Below, piece by piece: positions 58,632 to 64,000 of a DNA stretch of 64,000 bases. The stretch spans positions 220,705 to 284,704 of the forward strand of contig NZ_FNBA01000004.1 in assembly GCF_900102055.1 (NCBI RefSeq), read 5' to 3'. The translations under genes and the position numbers were made by a program. The stretch comes from Ulvibacter litoralis (GTDB taxonomy: Bacteria; Bacteroidota; Bacteroidia; Flavobacteriales; Flavobacteriaceae). Numbering within the stretch: the first letter of the stretch is position 1; each line of letters begins with the position of its first letter. A model generated the notes under the pieces. That model did not search any database and had not been told where the DNA came from. It was given only the letters and a program-made list of their open reading frames with translations.

Positions 58632-60024
58632 ACCTAAATATGATAAAAATTAACGTGTAATATAAAATCCATCGAAGTGGTCTACTTAGCTGTTTTTCTA
58701 ATTCTATAAATGGATACGGTTTAGAACGTGTAAATACTTCAGCTAAAACTAAAACTGGAATCACTAAAACTTTCCAACCAATAATAAAACTAAAGTTGGT
58801 TGTGGGAATAAATGACACAATGCGTTCCATAATGGTAAATGCCATCTCAAGACTTTCAGCCCTAAAAAAGATACAGGACATCACGATTAATGTAAAACTA
58901 TAAATCATGGTGAGCGGTAAAGGAATTTTAGTGAGGTAGGTAATAAGCGTTACTTTTTTACCTCCAACTTTAAACGGAATTCGCTCAATGGAAATGGTGA
59001 AGGCTTGAAAGGCTCCAAACGCAATAAAAGTCCAATTGGCACCGTGCCAGAAACCAATGAGCGTCATTGAAATAAATAGCGCAAAGGTTTTAAAAGCGTA
59101 ACTTTTCTTTTTTAAACGTGCGATTGGTGCATACACATAATCTGTAAACCATCGTGTAAGGGTAATGTGCCAACGATGCCAAAACTCGGAAACACTTCGT
59201 GATAAGTACGGAATATTGAAATTAGTACTCAATTTAAAACCAAACAATTTTGCGGTTCCAATCGCAATGTCGCTATATCCAGAAAAATCACAATAGATTT
59301 GGAAAAAGAAAAGGACTGAAGCGTACAAAAGCATCGAGCTTCCTTGCACATCATAATCGGGATAGACTGCATTTACAACAACGGCCACATTGTCTGCAAC
59401 CACTACTTTTTTAAATAATCCCCATAGGATTTGACGCAAGCCTTCTTTGGACTCTTTTAAACTGAAAGACCGCTCTTTTGTAAATTGAGGCAATAAATTT
59501 CTAGCGCGTTCTATAGGACCCGCCACTAACTGCGGAAAGAAACTCACGAAACACAAAAACTCTAAGATGTTTTTTGAAGGTTTAATTTTTCCTTGATACA
59601 CATCAATCGTGTAACTCATCGTTTGGAAGGTGTAGAAACTAAGTCCGACAGGGATAATTACATTCCAAAAGTAATAGGTGTCAGTAGGAGGGGAATCGTA
59701 AATTAAGGTGTTAAAACTTTCTAGGAAAAAATTAAAGTATTTAAAAGCAAAGAGCACACCTAAATTCCAGGTAATACTTCCGTAGAGAAACCAGCGTTTT
59801 ACCGATTTTTTAGAGGTTGCTGCAATTCCTAAAGCGGCTGCGTAATCTATAATCGAACTTAAAAAGATGAGCGACAAAAAACGCCAGTCCCAAAGCCCGT
59901 AAAAAACATAACTCGCAACAAGAAGCAATGCATTTTGAGCAACGCGTTTGTGTGTGCCAATACTCCAATAGAGCGCATATACAATGACTAGAAAAAGCCC
60001 AAAGTCGAACGAGTTAAATAACAC
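58591..60024 (-). CDS. MBOAT family O-acyltransferase (AlgI/PatA-like)
   Basis: 477 residues with about eleven membrane helices. Typical AlgI-type segments: MLFNSFDFGLFLVIVYALYW at the start, GLSFYTFQTMSYTIDVY, FFPQLVAGPIERA, YCDFSGYSDIAIGTAKLFGF, EFWHRWHITLTRWFTDYVY and the invariant active-site His in GFWHGANWTFIAFG. It moves acyl groups, usually acetyl, across the inner membrane for transfer to a polymer by the SGNH protein encoded next. A terminator at 60055 separates it from the lipoprotein gene upstream. Confidence 0.92.
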   Translation of the reverse strand: MLFNSFDFGLFLVIVYALYWSIGTHKRVAQNALLLVASYVFYGLWDWRFLSLIFLSSIIDYAAALGIAATSKKSVKRWFLYGSITWNLGVLFAFKYFNFFLESFNTLIYDSPPTDTYYFWNVIIPVGLSFYTFQTMSYTIDVYQGKIKPSKNILEFLCFVSFFPQLVAGPIERARNLLPQFTKERSFSLKESKEGLRQILWGLFKKVVVADNVAVVVNAVYPDYDVQGSSMLLYASVLFFFQIYCDFSGYSDIAIGTAKLFGFKLSTNFNIPYLSRSVSEFWHRWHITLTRWFTDYVYAPIARLKKKSYAFKTFALFISMTLIGFWHGANWTFIAFGAFQAFTISIERIPFKVGGKKVTLITYLTKIPLPLTMIYSFTLIVMSCIFFRAESLEMAFTIMERIVSFIPTTNFSFIIGWKVLVIPVLVLAEVFTRSKPYPFIELEKQLSRPLRWILYYTLIFIIFRYAGPQEEFIYFQF

Positions 60025-60054
60025 CTAGTATTTCTATTTTGGGATTAAAGATAA

Positions 60055-60082
60055 AAAAAAGGCTACCGATTGGTAGCCTTTC
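60055..60082 (-). terminator. Rho-independent terminator for the 60108 lipoprotein gene
   Basis: GGCTACC (60061-60067), loop GATT, GGTAGCC (60072-60078), extended by A/T pairs. On the - strand it is followed by eight T, 26 bases after the lipoprotein stop. Confidence 0.9.
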
Positions 60083-60107
60083 TTGTATAATTTATAGTTG
60101 TATGGAA

Positions 60108-61568
60108 TTAGTTTCCGCTAACCACTAAGTTGTCTAAACCAAATTCATCTCTACTTCCAGATCCACCATCATCATCTGATGAAAATTTAAGGTATAAATA
60201 ATCACCATCCGCAACGGTAACAGCAAACGTGGTAGTTTTAGAAACAGTAACAAACCCTAATACATCTGAAGAAACAGGAGTAGTGTAGTCTAAGGCAGCA
60301 ACATCTGTAAATGTTGAGTCGTCATTAGAATATGAAAAGTTAAAAGAACTAGCTCTTCCTTCATTGTTATTTACTTTGATATCATAAGATATAGTAAAGT
60401 TAGATAGAGCAGTTCCTGTTGTATTTTGAATTCTAACTTCCATTGTAGCAGGAGTAAAATCATTACCCGATGGTTGAACACCGTAGCACATATCACCAGC
60501 ACCGTCCGTATTAAAAGCATAAATTCCACCGCTCTGAACACCACCTGTACTTGTACCTCTACCAAAATCGCCACTAGATTTAGTTTCACCGTAAGCAACA
60601 GCACCAGAAGAAGCTCCTGTGCAAATGTAAATGTTAGAATCTAAGTCATCAGCAGTACTTCCTGGACTAAATCCAGTACCGGTAAAACTATTAAAGTTTT
60701 CGTTTAATAACTCAACAGAAGGATTACAATTGTCATCACTTTGGAACGTACCCGTTAATTCACCCCAAGCAGTAGAAGCCCAAGACCAAGTACCGTTAAA
60801 ATCTGAACAATCATTTGAACCTGTTGGCTCATTATTGTACGTATGAGAACCTTCCCAAGTTACAGTAGAGTTTCCGTAGATAGAAATTTCTCCAAATGCA
60901 TCACAAGTAGTTAAAGTCCCGTTCACAGCGCAGTCCCCTTGAAGTCCGTCTCCTAAAAATTCGATATCATTCAAAATTACTTGTGTGCTAATGTCAGCAG
61001 TTCCGTCACCATTGTCAGACACAGCTAATACGTTAAAAGTTTGTGTTACACCAGTATTCATTGTAGGGTGTGTTCCACAATCTGTACAAGTAAAAGAACC
61101 TAGAATAGGGCTTACGGGAGCTCTTTGTGAATATTTAGCAATCAACACACTACTTTCTAATGTATTATATACTACATTAGAAACAGTCGGAGCGGTACCG
61201 TCATTGTTTACAGTAAAGTTGAACGATAAGTTTTGAGTAGAAAATTCTAAGTTTTCAATTTGTTCGCCAGCTTTAACAATTTTAGAAGCAGTTGCATATA
61301 CAATGGCTCCAGTGTTAAAAGTAAGTTTTGCCGTAGCATAGCCACTTTGAGATTCTGCAGCACTTACAACAGCAGGCACCGTAATTTCAACAGTAGCTCT
61401 GTATTCAGAATTATTTGTTGTAAAAACGCCAATATAGGTTCCTACATTAGTATTCTCATCTGTAACTTGATACGTCAAGTTTTCAGAATTTGTAATGGTT
61501 TCATTGTTATCTACACTACACGATACTAGTGCAAACGTCGCTACAACAGCGCAAAATAATTTTTTCAT
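60108..61568 (-). CDS. Surface lipoprotein of unknown function
   Basis: 486 residues. A lipoprotein signal peptide with lipobox LVSC puts the acylated Cys near residue 17, followed by SVDNNET, an acidic stretch of the kind that directs lipoproteins to the surface in Bacteroidota. The rest is rich in Ser, Thr, Gly, Asn and Asp with predicted beta strands: a first half with sheet-like repeats (VEITVPAVVSAAES..., LSFNFTVNNDGTAP) and cysteines in SFTCTDCGTHP, and a second domain of about 200 residues beginning LLNENFNSF and ending DEFGLDNLVVSG, which resembles a jelly-roll carbohydrate-binding module. No catalytic motif is recognised. It has its own terminator. Confidence 0.75.
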   Translation of the reverse strand: MKKLFCAVVATFALVSCSVDNNETITNSENLTYQVTDENTNVGTYIGVFTTNNSEYRATVEITVPAVVSAAESQSGYATAKLTFNTGAIVYATASKIVKAGEQIENLEFSTQNLSFNFTVNNDGTAPTVSNVVYNTLESSVLIAKYSQRAPVSPILGSFTCTDCGTHPTMNTGVTQTFNVLAVSDNGDGTADISTQVILNDIEFLGDGLQGDCAVNGTLTTCDAFGEISIYGNSTVTWEGSHTYNNEPTGSNDCSDFNGTWSWASTAWGELTGTFQSDDNCNPSVELLNENFNSFTGTGFSPGSTADDLDSNIYICTGASSGAVAYGETKSSGDFGRGTSTGGVQSGGIYAFNTDGAGDMCYGVQPSGNDFTPATMEVRIQNTTGTALSNFTISYDIKVNNNEGRASSFNFSYSNDDSTFTDVAALDYTTPVSSDVLGFVTVSKTTTFAVTVADGDYLYLKFSSDDDGGSGSRDEFGLDNLVVSGN

Positions 61569-61671
61569 AATGGTTTTATAATTTGTTTATATAAGGTTGT
61601 CTCAAAAATAAAATTTTTAAAACACCCGCAAGGTTATCATACGATTAAATCATTGTAAAACTCATAAAAAG

Positions 61672-61714
61672 CAAGCCTCATAAAATACTGAAAAATAGCA
61701 TTTTATGAGGCTTG
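61672..61714 (-). terminator. Terminator downstream of the M42 peptidase gene
   Basis: CAAGCCTCATAAAAT (61672-61686) and ATTTTATGAGGCTTG (61700-61714) form a perfect 15-bp stem with a 13-base loop. On the - strand it is followed by CTTTTTATG, about 43 bases after the stop at 61758. Confidence 0.85.
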
Positions 61715-61757
61715 TTGAAATAATAGCGGAAATTCTTACAAATTACCTAAGTAAAAA

Positions 61758-62846
61758 CTACTCTTTAAAGTAGCTAAAAGTTTCACCGCTGTCAATTTTA
61801 AGTAATGATTGATAGATTAACTTAATAACATTCTCAACATCATCTTGATGCACCATTTCTACCGTAGTATGCATGTAACGAAGAGGGAGTGAGATTAAAG
61901 CACTTGCAACTCCGCCATTACTATAGGCGAAGGCATCAGTATCTGTTCCTGTAGCTCGTGATAAAGCAGCTCTCTGAAAAGGAATTTCATTTGCTTCCGC
62001 TGTTTCAATAATCAAATCTCTAAGATTTTGCTGTACCGCAGGAGCGTATGCAATTACGGGACCTGCGCCAATTTTTGCCAATCCTTGTTTTTTCGGATCA
62101 ATCATTGGTGTTGTCGTATCGTGGGTTACGTCGGTCACTATCGCTACATTTGGTTTGATACGATCGGCGATCATTTGTGCGCCACGTAGTCCAATTTCTT
62201 CCTGTACTGAATTTGTAATATACAATCCGAAAGGTAGTTTTTTCTTGTTTTCGTGTAGTAAACGAGCCACTTCAGCAATCATAAAACCACCCATTCTATT
62301 GTCCAATGCGCGACATACAAATTTATTGCCGTTTAAAATATGGAACTCATCAGGGTAGGTAATAACGCAACCAACGTGAATGCCCATTTTTTCAACTTCA
62401 TCTTTATCTATAGCGCCTACATCAATAAATATATTGTCAGGTTTCGGGGCTTCTTCTTTGGCTTTGTTTCGCGTATGAATAGCAGGCCAACCAAACACAC
62501 CTTTTAAAATCCCTTTTTTGGTGTGGATGTTTACAATTTTCGAAGGAGCAATTTGATGATCACTACCTCCATTTCTTACAACATATAACAAACCATTATC
62601 ACTAATATAGTTTACATACCATGAAATTTCGTCTGCATGCCCTTCAATCACAACCTTGTATTTAGCATCTGGATTAATTACTGCGACTGCTGTTCCGTAG
62701 GTATCTGTAAAAAATTCATCTACATAAGGCTTCAGATAATCCATCCAAATGTTTTGTCCGTCCCACTCATAACCAGTAGGAGAGGCATTGTTCAAGTATT
62801 TTTCAAGAAATGAAAGTGATTTTTTATTCAATATAGATGTAGCCAT
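61758..62846 (-). CDS. M42-family metallo-aminopeptidase
   Basis: 362 residues, normal length for M42 glutamyl/tetrahedral aminopeptidases. Visible metal and catalytic segments: VIEGHADEISWYV near residue 67, CRALDNRMGGFMIAEV (metal Asp), NSVQEEIGLRGAQM (catalytic and metal Glu), VTDVTHDT and the C-terminal LPLRYMHTTVEMVHQDDVEN (metal His). It is a cytoplasmic dodecameric peptidase in known members, trimming N-terminal residues of peptides. A box TAATTTTG on this strand at 62887-62880 is the likely promoter. It is divergent from the DUF4294 gene. Confidence 0.92.
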   Translation of the reverse strand: MATSILNKKSLSFLEKYLNNASPTGYEWDGQNIWMDYLKPYVDEFFTDTYGTAVAVINPDAKYKVVIEGHADEISWYVNYISDNGLLYVVRNGGSDHQIAPSKIVNIHTKKGILKGVFGWPAIHTRNKAKEEAPKPDNIFIDVGAIDKDEVEKMGIHVGCVITYPDEFHILNGNKFVCRALDNRMGGFMIAEVARLLHENKKKLPFGLYITNSVQEEIGLRGAQMIADRIKPNVAIVTDVTHDTTTPMIDPKKQGLAKIGAGPVIAYAPAVQQNLRDLIIETAEANEIPFQRAALSRATGTDTDAFAYSNGGVASALISLPLRYMHTTVEMVHQDDVENVIKLIYQSLLKIDSGETFSYFKE

Positions 62847-62879
62847 ACGTGTATTTTTCAGAATTATGAATTAATACCC

Positions 62880-62887
62880 CAAAATTA
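62880..62887 (-). promoter_or_regulatory. Promoter -7 box for the M42 peptidase gene
   Basis: Reads TAATTTTG on the - strand, an exact TAnnTTTG match 34 bases before the ATG at 62846. Confidence 0.5.
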
Positions 62888-62922
62888 GTGATTTATTAAT
62901 AACTGAAGATGTGCATTTTGTT

Positions 62923-62930
62923 TAATTTTG
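62923..62930 (+). promoter_or_regulatory. Promoter -7 box TAATTTTG for the DUF4294 gene
   Basis: An exact match lying 26 bases before ATG 62957. It sits downstream of the earlier in-frame ATG at 62909, which argues against that start. Confidence 0.5.
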
Positions 62931-62956
62931 GAATGATTTTAGCAGATAGTCCCAAA

Positions 62957-63670
62957 ATGAAAGTCAACAGCATACATATAACCTTTTTTCTGTGCATGGT
63001 TCTTAGTTTCATAGGAGCAGATGCCAATGCACAAACAATAGATACGTATCAAGAAAAGAAAAATGATAGCGTCGAATCCTTTTACTATATAATAGAGGGC
63101 GATTCCATTCCGAGGGAGTTTATCGATTTGGAAGAAGTGGTTTTACTAAATAAAATGGAATTTACCTCCAAAGAAGACCGAAGACGCTACCTTATTCTCC
63201 GTCGTAAAACTCGAAAAGTGTATCCCTATGCCAAATTAGCATCCGAGCGACTCACCACTATGACCGAGCGATTAAAGACGATAGAAAGTAAAAAGGATCG
63301 GAAGCGCTATACAAAACGTGTGCAAAAATACATAGAAGAAGAGTTTTCCGAAAAATTAAAAAAACTAACCCGCACCGAAGGTCAGATCTTAGTAAAGTTA
63401 ATTCACCGACAAACAGGTCGTACCGCTTTCGATCTAGTAAAAGAACTTCGTACTGGTTGGCGAGCATTTTGGTATAATACCACAGCAAATATGTTCGACA
63501 TTACTATCAAAGAAGAATACCGCCCTTTCGAGGTAAAAGAAGATTACCTTATCGAAGACATTTTAGAGCGTTCGTTTCAAGTAAACATCCTCGAACGTCA
63601 AAAACCAGCCTTCAAAATAGATTACTTAGACCTCACGAGTTACTGGAATAAAATGGCTACTAAAAAGTAA
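62957..63670 (+). CDS. DUF4294 secreted protein
   Basis: 237 residues. The start at 62957 gives a clean signal peptide (ITFFLCMVLSFIGADANAQ). The DUF4294 domain follows: FIDLEEVVLLNKMEFTSKEDRRRYLILRRKTRKVYPYAKLASERL, then LTRTEGQILVKLIHRQTGRTAFDLVKELRTGWRAFWYN. It is highly charged and probably periplasmic. Function is unknown; the family is confined largely to Bacteroidota and often lies beside M42 peptidase genes, as here. Earlier in-frame ATGs at 62909 and 62933 would add residues before the signal and fall at or before the promoter box. A hairpin follows the stop. Confidence 0.88.
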   Translation: MKVNSIHITFFLCMVLSFIGADANAQTIDTYQEKKNDSVESFYYIIEGDSIPREFIDLEEVVLLNKMEFTSKEDRRRYLILRRKTRKVYPYAKLASERLTTMTERLKTIESKKDRKRYTKRVQKYIEEEFSEKLKKLTRTEGQILVKLIHRQTGRTAFDLVKELRTGWRAFWYNTTANMFDITIKEEYRPFEVKEDYLIEDILERSFQVNILERQKPAFKIDYLDLTSYWNKMATKK

Positions 63671-63674
63671 ATTC

Positions 63675-63704
63675 AAAACAGACTTGCGTAGTAGTTTGTT
63701 TTTT
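63675..63704 (+). terminator. Putative terminator after the DUF4294 gene
   Basis: AAAACAGACT (63675-63684) and AGTTTGTTTT (63693-63702) pair over 10 bases with one G-U wobble, loop of eight, with further T after the stem. It begins four bases after the stop codon. Confidence 0.6.
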
Positions 63705-64000
63705 AGTACTTTAGTGGTTCGCTCTTTATTTTTTAAGTAGATTGATTTTTTTGGCGTTTCTTTACACAGTCACTTCGTTTTTGTGTAAAGTCAGGCTTTC
63801 GCTACTCGCGATGCTACGTGCCTTGCATGCGCTCAAACAGGCCGCTCTATCCTTAACGCGGGGTAGGGGTTTCAAATAGGGCATATATATTAAGGTATAA
63901 AAGGGTAAAAAATACTTTTAGATTGATTTTACTCGCACTCAAATGGTTAGTGGTTAAAGGTAAATTAACTTTAAAAAAACTTTAAATTAAAGTTGCGAGA
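63705..64000. other. Intergenic region with a G+C-richer element, no gene seen
   Basis: About 295 bases to the window edge without a supported gene or tRNA. From about 63750 to 63875 the sequence is clearly richer in G and C than its surroundings. It contains an inverted repeat CTTTACACA (63760-63768) / TGTGTAAAG (63782-63790) and motifs such as CAGGCCGCTCTATCC and ACGCGGGGTAGGGG. From memory such stretches recur between genes of Flavobacteriaceae, so it may be an interspersed repeat. After it the sequence returns to AT-rich, ending with a palindrome at 63978-63994. Confidence 0.5.
63978..63994. promoter_or_regulatory. 17-bp palindrome AACTTTAAATTAAAGTT near the right edge
   Basis: AACTTTAA, centre A, TTAAAGTT: perfect inverted repeat. 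A direct copy of its left arm (AACTTTAAA) lies at 63967-63975. It may be an operator for a gene beyond the window; no adjoining promoter can be judged. Confidence 0.4.

Noticed and set aside
62909..62956. Upstream starts for the DUF4294 protein
   Set aside because: They precede or overlap the TAATTTTG box and disturb the signal peptide.
63671..64000. tRNA or small RNA gene in the terminal gap
   Set aside because: No cloverleaf arms or TPsiC-like box could be aligned by eye.

Overview
The window looks like chromosome of a marine-type member of the Flavobacteriaceae (Bacteroidota). The evidence is the AT-rich sequence, promoters of the TAnnTTTG type, a conserved gldF/gldG pair beside dnaN, a secreted protein with a type IX secretion C-terminal domain, a SusC-like TonB-dependent receptor, and families such as DUF4294, DUF1573 and capsule-type Wzi. 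No rRNA, tRNA, phage, IS element or CRISPR array was seen.

Positions 1-18187 are a surface polysaccharide locus, all on the + strand. The left edge carries the end of a legionaminic-acid-type module: LegC-like aminotransferase, NeuD/LegH-like acetyltransferase and a PtmE-like CBS-nucleotidyltransferase. A glycosyltransferase and an EpsG/Wzy-like polymerase lie among these. Next come CapE, CapF and CapG, the UDP-L-FucNAc pathway, with a cupin isomerase-like gene between CapE and CapF. Then come two more GT4 transferases and a parallel beta-helix lipoprotein. A complete bacillosamine initiation set follows (PglC, PglD, PglE and PglF-like), and a Wzi-family outer-membrane protein closes the locus. 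CapF and CapG are separated by about 600 bp holding a decayed four-helix-bundle gene between two arrays of degenerate 7-bp repeats.

Positions 18337-23429 are a small sensory unit: a single-domain response regulator, a TonB-dependent receptor, and a periplasmic YfiR-domain histidine kinase whose start overlaps the receptor stop. After a COG2509 FAD protein come a WYL regulator and a divergent DinB-family gene. The two matching palindromes between them sit at mirror-image positions and are probable operators.

Positions 27586-36707 are a signalling island on the - strand: a response regulator, a protein with two STAS-like repeats, a 1628-residue REC/GAF/PAS-array/AAA+/Fis regulator and a four-PAS histidine kinase. 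A T9SS-sorted FG-GAP protein and a TPR-HTH regulator follow, then an SLC13 transporter, mnmE, DUF4870 and DUF1573 genes.

Positions 45038-47852 hold an RsbQ-like hydrolase with an intact catalytic triad, directly upstream of a hybrid histidine kinase whose N-terminal PAS domain resembles that of RsbP. This looks like the Bacillus RsbQ-RsbP sensing pair rewired to a phosphorelay, and I rate it the most interesting system here. The rest is conserved core: dnaN, gldG, gldF, a SAM hydroxide adenosyltransferase, phoH, purC, a PagL-like deacylase, an AGCS symporter, an SGNH/MBOAT O-acylation pair, an unknown lipoprotein, an M42 aminopeptidase and a DUF4294 protein. The last 330 bases hold a G+C-richer element and palindromes but no gene.
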